Shown here: piece by piece, positions 45,112 through 57,081 of the stretch
Layout of the letters: every line of letters begins with the position of its first letter
Position numbering within the stretch: the first letter of the stretch is position 1
Origin: Allacma fusca
Taxonomy: Eukaryota > Arthropoda > Collembola > Symphypleona > Sminthuridae
DNA: 64,000 bases
Direction of reading: 5' to 3'
Assembly (NCBI GenBank): GCA_947179485.1
Contig: OX359247.1
Span: 63,911,001 to 63,975,000, forward strand
Notes under the pieces: generated by a model
What the model was told of the DNA's origin: nothing
Databases searched by the model: none
Seen by the model: only the letters and a program-made list of their open reading frames with translations
Made by a program: the position numbers and the translations under genes

Positions 45112-46378
45112 TATTTAAGAATCGAAGCGGCAATAAGAAAGGAGGAGGAATATTACTGTACTTGCATAAAAGAGTCCGATATAATGTTATTGATATGAAT
45201 GTAGAACTTTTTAACTCAGGCGTTGAACTTCTTGCCTGTAAAGTGGGCTTGACAGAGTTTCAAACAATTGTCCTTATTACCATTTACAGACCTCCGTCAG
45301 GATCAATAGAAAAGTTTTTCATGTTCTTGAGCAATTTACTTGAAAAGATAGCTGAGATTAAATATACATGCATAATTACAGGCGACATTAATGTAGATTT
45401 ATCCAACTGCACACTTGAAACGGTCAAACTTTTATCATGCCTTAGTATGTATGATTATAAGCAAGTAATAAATGTACAAACTAGACGGACTTGTGGAAAG
45501 CGTGTGTCAAGTTCACTAATAGATCATTTATATGTACCCAACGCCTTGTGCTTAGACTGGAGCATTCATACTACAGGTTTGTCTGACCATGATTATGTAC
45601 GTCTAAATTATAGCTTTAAAAAGACCACGGCACATGTTGTAAAAGAGATAGTTACCCGTGATCTTAAAAATATGAATTGGAATTTATTTAATGCTGAATT
45701 ATGTAAACTCGACTGGGACTTTCTGTTAAATAGTAAATATGACGTCGATTTTGTTTACAATGTGATATCTACGACAGTGAGGGTGCTCATTGAAGACTTT
45801 GTTGAAACAAAACGAAAGCGTGTAAGGTCTAACACAAAGTCTTGGGTAACTAATGATATACGTTTGCTGATTAAAGATAGGGATAGGGCAAAGAAATACG
45901 CCTGTATGTATGGTTGCACGGACATGTGGAGTAAGTACAAACAGCTACGAGCTAAAGTAAAGCATGACATATATAGAGAGAAACGCAGGTATTTTAGCTC
46001 GCAGCTCAGTACGAATTTATCTACTAATGGTGTTTGGAGGGTAGTGGATGAGGTTATGGGTACAGAAAGATACTCAGGCACTCATATAGATAAACTTTGT
46101 CATGATAATACCACTATTAGATCTTATGTAAAAATCTGTGATACATTAGCCTCATCATTTACTGTACAATGTGACTACTCGGACAGTGATATACTCTCAT
46201 TTAAGAACATATTAGATAAGAACGAGGAATGTAACAAAATCGAAGCGATAGAAGCATGGTCTGCAGTACATGCACTTAAACGAAAGAGCAACAAATATGA
46301 CGTTATCGACAGAGAAGTGTTCTGTAAAGCCTCTTTAGTTACGCCAGTATTATTATTATTCAATCTAATTATCACTAC
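45112..46378 (+). pseudogene. Second LINE, 5' part: endonuclease and start of RT, inverted
   Basis: Plus strand. 5'-truncated inside the AP endonuclease (NKKGGGILLYLHKRV), then YRPPSGSIEKFF, CIITGDINVDLS, SSLIDHLYVP, GLSDHDYVRLNYSF and the linker up to VLLLFNLI, where it meets ATCACTAC and MITE copy 2. The downstream remainder is the minus-strand segment 42311-43866; the reading frame would run across the duplication if the two were adjacent. It is closely related to the LINE at 7833-11090. Confidence 0.9.
46371..46378. other. Target-duplication half ATCACTAC
   Basis: Pairs, in inverted form, with 43867-43874. See the inversion finding. Confidence 0.9.
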
Positions 46379-47185
46379 TAGACATGTCAACTACGGTATC
46401 GTAGTACGGTAATACCGTAATTACCGTAAACAATTTCGGTACGGTTTAGGTACGATAATTCTCGGCTTTTTGAAGCGATATCGTAACTCCATACGATATC
46501 GTTAGTCTAGCGGAAGGCTCATAAAACTGTGGTGTTACACACTCGAAAATTCATTAAAAAGAGTTAAACACAAAAATGAAAGGAATTCGTTCGACAGTAA
46601 AGATTGTGTGTAGTGTCAATATGGAAAAAAATTAATCGAACTGATTATTTAGAATCTAAACCAAGTCGTGCGTCTAGTAATTCAAGTGTTTGGAGTCATT
46701 TTTTGAGTCGGTCTGACGGCATGATGGCACTTCACCTGTTATGAGAAAAAGAGATGGGAAGCCACTTCCTAAATTAATATAAGTACGACCAAATTCGGTA
46801 AAGATTTAGTTTAGGAAAAATTACTAGAAGATAGATCGAAGAATTTGGTATCGTTTTCTATATTTTATGATTTTCATATTTTTCATACGAATGTAAAAAA
46901 GGAAATTTGATTTTGTTTCGAACTAGCTTAGTTTATAAGGAATTTCTGCACAATAAATACTCACACATTAATTGACATCAAAGACGCTAAACTGATTGTT
47001 AAATAACTGATGTTGGATTTTTTACTTCATATCTTTACACATACCATAAAGTCGACTTATATTCGTGTTTTTACCATAATCTGATTAATTTACGATACCG
47101 TACCTTAAAAGTATTACCGGAGTTCTTCCACTTTACGGTAACGGTAATTACGGTATTTTAAACAAGAACGGTATGAACATGTCTA
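46379..47185. mobile_element. hAT-type MITE copy 2 (807 bp), inverted relative to copy 1
   Basis: Same element as 43875-44681 on the opposite strand. The right flank GTGCATAG (47186-47193) is the reverse complement of CTATGCAC at 44682-44689. The two copies therefore exchanged one flank each. Confidence 0.92.
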
Positions 47186-47193
47186 GTGCATAG

Positions 47194-48420
47194 GTATTAT
47201 ATTTTCGTTTTCTCTCTTGAATTCGCCAAATCGTTTGATTTCCTTAATAACGGAACACAGTCACAAATTCGCATTTATCGGGAGAAATTTGATGTGGTGA
47301 TAAAGTAGCTGCGGTAGAAAAGAGAACTTGGCTTGGAAGTTATCTTGAATACAATTGTTGTAATTTGTGACCAAGAACCGGAAGGATAAGTGAGATTATT
47401 AGAAGAAGAGTTGTATCCCGCCTGCGTCGGTAGAAGCATGCTATGTAATGTAATTGGAGACTACGCGGATCGGCAATTTATTCTAGCTAAAGCCAAAGCG
47501 TGCTGCGTTGCGTGCCGTGTGCTTGTACATTGCATTACTTATAGCAAAAGCGCTTTATGGCAAGCCTAAAAAGTGCGTTGAGGAGGGAGCGAATATTTAA
47601 AAATGCCCCTCTTCCCTCAAATTATAGTATTTAGAATGCACAACAATTTCTAAAATATAATTAAGTACCAAACACAACTGCTCGGTGGGAGTTTTAAATT
47701 GTAGTGGGTTTAAGTAATAATTCCTTTAATTTGAAACGACTTATGTACATTTAAGATTTTGGGAAATGTAATTACTTAATTAGCTTATAAAGTTCAATTT
47801 GTAACTATCGATATTATAGTTATTTGTATCGACACAGTTAACTTTCGAATGTTTGTAATACAAAAGTAGCTCTAAAATTGAATCTAAAAATCCCATTGAG
47901 TAGAATCAAGGCGAAGCACTATATTACTGTGCAGTACAGGGGTTTACCAAGAAATGGAGTCACGTTTGTGGGGGAAACAACTGAAAAATTCGTGTGATAA
48001 TTATTTTAATCGCATAAATTTTCAAAATTCTGGAATGCTTAGAAGTACCCACCCGGGCCATCCTTGCACGTAGCAAGGGTCACTTCATTTGACTTCAAAA
48101 CCGAAAATATTAAATAATTAAATGCGATTTAGCATGGAGATTTTCGATTTCCTCATCCCTGTAAAGAGTTCCGGGGGGTCCTTGACATAATCCCAGTCTC
48201 ATCGTTACAATGTTAGCCTCACCGTAATCCCACTGGACTAAAATGAAATTTGTGATAACCTGGCCCAATGTCCCAACACTCACAACAGGGCATGTCATCT
48301 CACAAAATTAAAAGAACTGATTCGTTGGAAACTGCCAACCTGTTTTTACTGCCCAAACTTAAGAAATTTCCATTTTCGAAAGTTGGCCAGCTACCACAAT
48401 AACGTTTCAACAATGGTCGA
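47194..48420. other. Intergenic stretch, no gene recognised
   Basis: AT-rich with no convincing exon, RNA gene or repeat boundary. Confidence 0.5.
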
Positions 48421-48422
48421 AC

Positions 48423-48625
48423 AGTGCTGCGCTCAAGTCAAGTAAATTTCAGACTTGACCATGAAAGTCAAGTATTTTTTTGATACGATCTTGAACCATG
48501 GCGACCCATGTTCAGGTAATTACTTGAAATTTCATGGTCAAGTAATCAAGTACGTTTTACGTCACTTGAACATGGTCATGTACAACCAAAAATGCACTTG
48601 ACTTTAACATGACTTGACCCGAACG
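48423..48625. repeat. Short repeat cluster, CAAGTCAAG / ACTTGACCATG in both orientations
   Basis: CTCAAGTCAAG, ACTTGACCATG and CATGGTCAAG recur several times and invert within 200 bp. This is typical of the subterminal region of a small non-autonomous DNA element. Ends could not be fixed. Confidence 0.55.
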
Positions 48626-48636
48626 TGCATATATAC

Positions 48637-49852
48637 TAGTGCTGGCAAGTGCGATATGTCGAGACGATATTATCGTTAATATCGCCAATTGTTTACCGAT
48701 AATAATGTCGATAATTATCGACTTTCCAAACGAGAATATCGGTCTATCGCATTGTTTTTATTATTACCTTTTTTCCACTTTGTCCACCTCTTTCGGCTTT
48801 TTCCACTTTGAATTTCAAAATTCCCACGGCACATTCGGCTTATTATTCGGCCAAATTAAAATGTCACCACTTAGTTGATACTACGAATAGGTAAAAAACT
48901 AAGCAATTAGGATATTGTCCCTTCGAAATCTTCCTACTTTGAATTTGTGCTTGTTTAGGTTAAAAATGGAAAACACTTATTGATAACACCACTCGCAATT
49001 TTTTTACTTTTACATACATAGATGCGAACTCCTTGAACCATTACCGAACCCTAAAGCTGCCTGATCCCGAAAAGCAAAAGAGTACACCCTATGATTATAT
49101 TTTAAGATTTATTCAGGAGTGTAAAAAACCGTGGAATATTTTAAAGAAATTGGTAATTTTCGATGAAATGCTTGTTATATCGCTGCTAAATATTCCACGG
49201 TTTTTTACATTCCCGAAAAACATGTACTAAGCAAAATGTTGTAAAAACCACGGAATACACTGCTGCCTTGTATTTTATGCATCTGTCATCATCCGCATGA
49301 AGCCTTTAATACATTCAGAGGCTACTTATAACACGCCCTTCCTTCGCCTACCATTTTAGAAATTTTAGCCTTCCTTGTAGGCTAGCTTCGAAGGCTGGAC
49401 ATTTCTGGCTTTACATATTCCAAGTATTAAGTATATATGTTGTGGCATTTTAATTTGACCGAATATGCGGGGGTAGCTTTGAAATGTAAAGTAGAAAAAG
49501 GTGGAAAAGTGGAAATGACCGGGATTGTAAAATCTAACCTCTTGGACGCGCTTAGTTTTTTGAAATCTTACTTTATTGTGCTTCAAAAAAAGTAAATCCG
49601 AATTCGGATGTTTTGTGTGGAAAATATTCGTAGTTTTATGTTTGCACTGTATTGAACAACAAATACTACATGGTAAAACATTTATATATAATTCTCTATG
49701 ATCTTAACTGCGGAAATCTTGTTAATTTTGCGCATATGCTTTTTTATAAAAATACTTGTCGATATATCGGATATCGCCGATAATCGCCAAACTCAAAAAT
49801 CCCGAGACCGATATTCCCGATATCGAAAAAGTGGCGATATTTGCCAGTACTA
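48637..49852. mobile_element. hAT-type MITE (1216 bp) with GATA/TATCG-rich ends
   Basis: Starts TAGTGCTGGCAA and ends TTGCCAGTACTA (imperfect inverted repeats), flanked by a perfect 8-bp duplication ATATATAC (48629-48636 and 49853-49860). Subterminal regions are full of CGATAT and TATCG. No transposase ORF. An imperfect inverted repeat around TAAAAAACCGTGGAATATT (about 49120-49210) lies inside. Confidence 0.85.
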
Positions 49853-49860
49853 ATATATAC

Positions 49861-51174
49861 ACACATGTACAGCGAATTTCCTAAATAGTGGTTCCCAAGG
49901 ATGCCACTGTATGTTAGTACTGTACATGTATACTATGAGTACTATACTATGAAAATGTAATACAAGGGAAAATGTAAGCACGGCAATATAATGGGAATGC
50001 TGTCCAAGAGGAAACCGCTATATAGGAAATTCACTGTATATATGTATGTATACATGTAGATATATACTTAAGCTAATTCAATATCTTGTTTTCACGTGTT
50101 CCCAAAATTGTAAATAGTATTTAAGATAATTACTAACAAAACAAAATTTTATTTGAAAAAGATTTATCAAAGAATCTTGTTCAATGAGGCAAATACTATA
50201 AGGCCAGTTGTTACATTAAGTAACAAATTTAATTGCAGCAAAATTTGCGTACCAAGCATAAGTTGAAACTTATTGAAAAATCCTTTATTATTAACATGCA
50301 CTACCTGTCTGTTTATTTAAAGCGCTACTGTTAAAATAAGAGCGCATTATTTAGGTATACAAGTCTCTACGACAGGGAACTTGAAGAAAACTTGAAGAAA
50401 CTTACTTCCTGAAGCCCAGCCGGACACATTTTCTGATTTTTATCAGTGTCCAAATCATCCTACAAGGACATGCTGATCCGATTCCAAGTTAACTATTTTT
50501 TGTGTCGCTTTCACTGTACTAAACGTGTTGAAAAGTCTTAAAATTACAATTTATTGTAATTATTTAATATTGCGTACTCGTGTGTTGACATGATTTTCTG
50601 GCAATTATTTCTTATTCTTTTAATATTTTTTGAGATAAGCTTACATGAAGCAAGAATACTATTGAATAAAGCTTGAATTATTATTTATTTCATCTGTGTT
50701 GGACGATTCATTAAGCGTTTATATATACATACACTGAACGTATACTTTCTGAAACGTAACACTAACTTATTGTAGAGCATGGTTGCTGATTTTTGTTGAT
50801 TAGATATTATTTCTATATATATGGTCGAGTATGTTGGGGCAGAAAAAATATTTTTACTTAATGAATATTCGGTTTAAACAAATGTGGATATCTCTCCGTA
50901 CATAATTGTAACATTACTCTCAAATTTTGTCACTTCCAAAAAGGTAAAATTTAAGAAATACTGAATATAGGGATGTTTTTGTAGACACTGGGTTTATTTT
51001 CGGGGTGGGACAATTTGAGACATGAGCATTGTCCACGTATTATTTTGTGACGAGATCGGGATATATTTTTGTCCTTTTCAGACGACGTGTTGGAAGATGT
51101 TGATGAAATGGATGAATCGGTTGTTGACAAGAAAGAACCTGTTCGCTGGGTTTTATCAGCAAACCTGGGCAACT
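49861..51174. other. AT-rich intergenic stretch
   Basis: No recognisable exon or repeat boundary. It forms the 3' flank of the broken coiled-coil gene on the minus strand. Confidence 0.45.
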
Positions 51175-52295
51175 TTTAAAATCGGCAATCCTCCTGATTC
51201 CTATCGACCATAGCTTCAAATTCGCGGATATAATCCTGACAACGCAGATAATCTCGTCGAAGCAGGCCCAGCTCAATTTTCAGCTTCTCATTCTGCAAAT
51301 GAAATGAAAGGTTACTACTACACTAAATTAAAATAATTTCTAGTTGCCAAAATGAAAAGCAATAAAATCAAACATTTAATTTTTTCAAAAGCTTACTTGC
51401 TCGTCCAATTGTGCTTTACTTTCATTAGTTTCCTCAAGCTGTTTTTTCATGTCATCGAGTTTACTGCTTAACTCTTTCAATTTTCTGTCCGCTCACAGGC
51501 TTTTGTTCTCCACTATTTCCTTGTACTTTTTCTTCGACTCTTCCAGAGCTTCACCCTTCGCTTTCCTCAGCTTCTCGGTCATTTTTAATTCTGAGGCAAT
51601 CTTGGATCTTAAAGTTGATATGAGTTTCTTGGCCTGATGGAGTTCTTCTTCTATATTCCTCGGCTGCTCTTCAACAAAACGGTTGCCAACTTCTGCCGTT
51701 TTTATAGCAGATCTAAGAGTTGACGTCGACGCCGACGGAACGTCTACAAAAGTGCGATCTTTGTGTGCCAACCTCTTTTCTGGCACATCTATCTTAAATT
51801 GAGCAATGGATGACCGTTCAGGTTCCGGTTGATGTTGAAGTACACTCACTTGTTCGCGAATATTTTGGACTTTCAATTCGTAGTTAGACATACCAACAGT
51901 TAAGTTGTGAATTTTCGGTTTTAATTCTTTAACTGTTTTACTAAGCTTTTTTTCGAATTTCTTCCTTACCCTTGAAGACGCATAACTACGCAGAAAGATT
52001 TTCATTTGTTATTCGTTCGGAATGGAGACCCTCTTCTAATGATAAAATATTTTTTCGAAAATTTCGGTTTTGAAGACTTTCAGCTTCTAGTTTCTCTTCC
52101 AGGACAGATATTTGATCCTCAAGAGAACACTTCAGTGATTCACTTTCACATAATTTTGTTTCGAGACCCGAAACTAACTCATGTTGCGAGGTCAGATTTT
52201 GGTTCACCAGAATTATTCCTTTCTGAATAGCACTCTACTTCTTGCAAATGATGGCAATGTTTTTGGATTGAATCAATTGCAGATTCCGAGATAGG
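51175..52295 (-). pseudogene. Coiled-coil protein gene, three disruptions
   Basis: The minus strand shows real exon structure. The last exon is 51175-51292 (acceptor TTTGCAG, ending EFEAMVDRNQEDCRF and stop), the intron 51293-51396 is 104 nt (GTAAGC...CAG), and a large exon runs 51397-52295 (acceptor TTTGCAG). The protein is coiled coil throughout: LEDQISVLEEKLEAESLQNR, ELHQAKKLISTLRSKIASEL, ELSSKLDDMKKQLEETNESK. The large exon has a frameshift near 52230, another near 51990, and an in-frame TGA at 51493-51495 with coiled coil continuing beyond. It is therefore a recently broken gene or a sequence-error victim. The family was not identified. Confidence 0.65.
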
Positions 52296-52315
52296 CTGCA
52301 AATAAAAAACATGTT

Positions 52316-53135
52316 ACAACTAGTAGAGAGTTGTCGCTCTAAATGGTAGTCTTTTAGAGTAACGGGACTTCGGAGTGGTTGGTTTCGAACGGGACAACTC
52401 TGGGACTCAATTATAGTCTCATTTTTATTTCTGGACAGGATCGGGACGGGAGGTAATCTTCTGCGGAACACAAATTTCTTGCCCACAGAGGCTATAACCG
52501 TCGTGGAAAATGAATGACGAGCAAGCGAAGTTGATAATAAAATGGTCTCCAGGGAACTTTCGATAATAATTTTTGAAGACACTTACTGGATAAACCTCAA
52601 GGGTGTACAATAATTAATGAATGTGGTTGTCGTTGCCTCTAGTCAAAATGTGCTTAACGTGTTTATACTCAGATCAAGAATGTCATTTTGCTTATCCTCG
52701 TAAGTTCTTATTCACTAGTAACATAACGGTTATAGCGTCTGCAGTCAAGAAATTTTTGTGTTCCGCAGAAGATTACCCCCCTTCCCGATTACGTCCCGAA
52801 ATACCAATGACTATAATTGAGTCCCAGAGTTGTCCCGTTCGAAACCAACCACTCCAAAGTTCCATTATTCTAAAAGAACAATACTTAGAGCGACAACTCT
52901 CAAAGGTATAATCTTATGGAGACATCTAGATATTGGTTTAATGGGAGTGGTCTGACTGTCAAGATAATAAATTGTGTCTGCCCCAATATTCTGCGTTGCC
53001 TCGTCCGATTTGATTGAATCACAAAGTACGCCTCTAGACCTTTTTGCTGGTCCTCGGAAGATCTTCTTAACTGGTAACATGTTATGACGATTCCGTTGGC
53101 CTACTACTTTAATCAGGTCATGTTGTGCAGTCACA
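52316..53135. repeat. Dispersed repeat family, two inverted copies plus related units
   Basis: A segment of about 180 bp containing GAGTTGTCGCTCTAAATGG and CGAACGGGACAACTCTGGGA occurs at about 52322-52500 and inverted at about 52727-52910. A third copy is at 57873-58045. About 53040-53120 carries a unit around TAACATGTTATGACGATTCC that recurs at 54.6, 54.8, 57.6, 57.8 and 58.1 kb. No coding potential. Confidence 0.7.
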
Positions 53136-53685
53136 AAAATTCGCTCTCAAATCCGACTGTGGTTGAATTTAACGTCGCGCCAGCCCGCAATCAACCTGAA
53201 TTTAGCAAATTAATTTTTACTCTTCCTCCGAGCAAGATTCAAATCATTTTGAGCATTCATTTATTGAAATATTTTAAGAGCGATGTCCTAATAATTACTA
53301 GGCTAACCAAGTTTAAGTCTTGTTGGTGTAATCAAATCCGCTTCTGCGTACATTGTAATCCAGGCAATCTATTTGTCCAGAATTGTCCCGTCGTTCACGC
53401 GAACACTCAAAATCCTGTCATTCTGAAAAAGATCCAGTTAAACCGACAAATTCGATACGTTAATCCTATAAGGAAATTCAAATTGGTTAAAATGGAATGG
53501 TCGGATTATGCAGATAATTTTGTCTTTAATTTAAATGGGTTTCTGTCAGGATTTTAAAGTGGTAGCCTGAAGGATGGGACAATTCTGGACGTCTTGATTT
53601 CCTCGCCTGGATTACAATGTACGCAGAAGCGGATTTGAATATAAAAACGACTTGTTGAAACTAATATAAAACTGTATCTGCACTA
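53136..53685. repeat. Degenerate repeat units, no gene
   Basis: Shares sequence (for example CTCTTCCTCCGAG and CAAATCCG(A/C)CTGTGGTTGAAT, inverted) with 54.5 kb and 57.4 kb. The open frame 53084-53557 is made of these repeats and is not called as a gene. Confidence 0.5.
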
Positions 53686-53697
53686 GACACATCAATT

Positions 53698-54219
53698 TTG
53701 CTCTCATCAATCATAGAAACAGAAAACAAGATTGAACCATGGATTCCAATTCCATACATAGGCAATATTTCTAATAGGATCGCAGGATACTTGCGAAGAG
53801 TCTTGAAATGGAAACCTACTTTCTTACCGGGTATAAAAATCCAAAACTTAATGAAAAGTTTAAAAGATGGAGAAAATTCTGAGAATGCTGGAGTATACAT
53901 CATACCTTGTAATACTTGCAATTCAATATACGTTGGGGAAACCTATAGGCACCTAAACACAAGAGTACAAGAACATAAAGATAATGTCAGAAGAAAAGAA
54001 TATAAAAAATCAGCTATTGCAAGACACATAATAAGAAACAGAAGTCATCATATTGCATGGGACGATGCAAAGATTGTTGTTCCCGAACATAATCATTTCC
54101 TACGACAAATAAAGGAAGGTTTAGTTATCCAACAATCAAAACATTCATTGATGAACGTCAACAAAGGTTTTATTTTAAGCAACGCATGGAAGCCAATAAT
54201 CCCGAATTTAATAGATTGA
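53698..54219 (+). pseudogene. Penelope-like element: GIY-YIG endonuclease end, 5'-truncated
   Basis: The ORF carries AGVYIIPCNTCNSIYVGETY followed by RHLNTRVQEHK, the GIY-YIG nuclease core of Penelope-like retroelements with their Cys pair between the two blocks, then IARHIIRNRSH and a C-terminal SNAWKP-like end. In intact elements this nuclease follows a reverse transcriptase, which is absent here, so the copy is 5'-truncated and non-autonomous. Stop at 54217-54219. Confidence 0.88.
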
Positions 54220-54440
54220 TCTTGTTTTTTAATTTAAATTGTTGAAAAAATAATTATTTTTTGCAAAATATTCACAACTCAATAATTTTAAATTAGAATA
54301 ATGTAAAATTTTTATAAATACTACATCAAACAAGGATAGCATAGTTAGTCATAATTAAGCCCTGAAGATGAACACTGTTTGAGTTCGAAAGCTTGGCAAA
54401 TAAATTGATTCTAAGCAATATCCACGTATTCCAATTATTT
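54220..54440 (+). other. 3' UTR of the Penelope-like element with hammerhead-like core
   Basis: At about 54362-54395 the order CTGAAGA, a short GAAC/GTTC stem and GAAA resembles the hammerhead ribozyme core that Penelope-like elements carry near their ends. A bulged T weakens the fit. The element probably ends soon after. Confidence 0.4.
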
Positions 54441-55170
54441 CAACATGGTTGATATTAATATCAAGATATTACTGCTAAGACATTTCAATTAAATGTATGC
54501 TCGAAACCACTTAAGTCGCACTCGGAGGAAGAGTAAATTCATTTGACAAATTCAACTTGATTGATGGCGGGCACGACTAAGTCAAACTACAGTCGGATTT
54601 CGGAGTGAATTTTTGTCACTACACAACATGACCTGATTAAAGCATTAAGCTTCCGGGACCGTCTTAAATTGTTATGTGTCAAGAATAACCTCCGAGGATT
54701 AGTAAAATTGTCTAGATGCAATGGAGATCTGAGAACAATTCGTACCACGTCTATAGATACCCCTTCTAAAGTATTGCAATAAAAGAATGCTCGAAATTTC
54801 TTAACTTTAGGAGGGATTATTTGTAGCTGACAATAAGACCTGATCAAAGTAGTAACCTACCGGGACCATCATAAAAGTTTATGCGACAGGAAGAACTTTA
54901 AGAGTAAACAAAATTGTCTAGGTATAACTCCATCAGCTATCTCCTGCCAAAATTGTGCACAGCCTGCACAGCTCAAAATTTCGTGAAATATACTCTAAGG
55001 GAAGTTAAAACTATAGAACCTCCAACCAAAATATTGGCGCGGACGGGGCTGCCGGAAGCATATTTCTATTCAGAATGTTTGATTCGACTAGAAATCCATT
55101 GGATTAGAAGCCGATTTGGCTGCAAGTGTTTTAGTAATTAGACTTAGAAATCGATTTTACTAGAAGTTCA
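54441..55170. repeat. Degenerate repeat units, no gene
   Basis: Two copies of the ACATGACCTGATTAAAG...CCGGGACCGTC unit (about 54625 and 54836) and a CTCGGAGGAAGAGTAAATT unit (about 54518). No exon recognised. Confidence 0.55.
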
Positions 55171-55172
55171 AT

Positions 55173-55400
55173 ACCAGTGCTCGGACTGGGTACAGAAACC
55201 GTGTACCCGTACCCATACCCGAATTTCGGGTACTCCAAAATGCTGTACCTATACCCGTACCCATGCCCGAGTACCCGGGTAAATTATTTCAGTACCCGTA
55301 CCTGAAAATACAATGTAGTACCTGTACCTACAATTTACCCTTACCCGTAATGTAACCAAAACCTTTATCCGTACCCGAGTATCTATTGTGTACCCAGAAA
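55173..55400. repeat. GTACCC-rich element
   Basis: About 230 bp packed with CCCGTACC and TACCCG, partly inverted, starting near CAGTGCTCGGACTGGGTAC. Looks like the end or body of a small non-autonomous DNA element; no target duplication found. Confidence 0.55.
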
Positions 55401-56474
55401 TTCCTCGTTTACTGGAAGTTTGGCCGATTTAAAATCCCCGACGACATTAGCCTGCCCAGCTGAAAAATTTTAATTTGTCAATTTTTTGACCTACATTAAA
55501 AGTGTCCGGGATTTTGGGAATTTTCCCTAGGTGTTAAAGACATCCTATTTGAATTTTTTGTAAAAATTATTTAAGGCATTTTGTGATTTTTTTAATAAAC
55601 ACAAACGAAATTCAAATCCTACTACCCCAAAATAATAACTTGCTGAATGAAATGAAATGTGTTCTCGCTAATTGGAATTGGGACGGATTCTTTAATACTA
55701 AACTCTCCATAACTTGCTTTTCAACTTGGAGAACAAGAAACAATTTTATTTCCGGTTAATCGAACTCTGTGTATAGAAAATGTTATACGGAAAAATTGAG
55801 TTGATCATAATTTGTACAGGTCAAATATTGGGGTTTCAGGAAATAAATGCGGGAGGCAATATTGAATATTCATTTTATATTACAGCTTTACAAAACAAAC
55901 ATACGTAAACTGTCTCTCACATTTATAAAGCCCGAGACGGAGATTTTCGAAAAATGCAGGCAAAATAGGACTAAAATGCAACCCCATGGAAGTTTTGAAC
56001 GCCAAGTTCAGATGTCTGTCAAGTTCTTTTAACATCAAAATTATCAAGATTAATCAAAGGGACTGAAATATAAATATTGCGTGCAAGGAATGATATTTTT
56101 CATTCTAAAATGTTATAAATATTCACCTCAATAAATACTCAGTGTCATAAATACCCAGAATTGAAAATGCTCAAATTGCCTGTACAAATTGCTTTGGCGT
56201 TTTCAAATGGGCAACCCTGGGTACTTGTAACGTTAAGAAATGGATCTGCTAATAAATGTATATTTATTCCGATCTTATCTCGTAATACGTCTTCAAATAA
56301 TTGTAATGTTACGCTCCCAATGAAGCTAATTAAATTGAATTCTAAGAACCTCCCTCTTTAAATTCTTCGTTGATGAGCTTCATTATTTAAGTCGATAAAC
56401 AGATGATTTCACTGACTCTACGCACTATTTCTTTATTAGATTCCTTGGATGAATTATTAGAAGCGTTAGATTGC
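55401..56474. other. AT-rich intergenic stretch, no gene recognised
   Basis: No convincing exon or repeat. Confidence 0.45.
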
Positions 56475-56482
56475 ATCTACCA

Positions 56483-57073
56483 CAAAGGTGTCCACCTATC
56501 CTATTTATAGGCCTATATATAGGATAAAAATAGGCAGGATGCAAAATCCAAGTAATTATAGGTAGTAAAATAGGGTGCAGTAATTACCGCTAAAATTAAT
56601 CCTATGTTATATGTAGGAGCTGCTAGGAGTTCAATTTTTATTTAGAAACGAGGTGGGCAGTTTGCGAAGGTAAAAATAGGCATATATAATAATCTATTGA
56701 CAAAGTCAAGCAATTATTTGATTTAACCTTACTATAAATCTCAAAAATATTCTTCAAATACGTGACATTTTAGTAGTTCGATTTTTTTCACGTGTTACAA
56801 TTGCACGTATACATACATAGATGATTTTTTGTTGAAAAAATAAACCTTCATAGGCTAAAACTAGGTCTTTATGGGCTAAAAAATACGTCTTTATAGGCTA
56901 AAAAATAGGCCTTTATAGGCTAAAATATAGGCAGCAACATTACAGGAGTATATATGTAGGCAAACAGGTAGGCAATTTATTTTTGATAAATAATATAGGT
57001 TAATATGTAGGGAAGGCAAAGCTGCAAAAAATATGTAGTATTTTAGGTAGGCTGAACCTTTTGGACACCTTTG
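56483..57073. mobile_element. hAT-type MITE (591 bp)
   Basis: Inverted ends CAAAGGTGTCC...GGACACCTTTG and a perfect 8-bp duplication ATCTACCA (56475-56482 and 57074-57081). Inside are repeated TATAGGC(CT)/GGCTAAAA motifs. No transposase. Confidence 0.9.
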
Positions 57074-57081
57074 ATCTACCA

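Noticed and set aside
53084-53557. 157-aa ORF
   Set aside because: Made of dispersed repeat units found again at 54.5 and 57.4 kb; no protein features.
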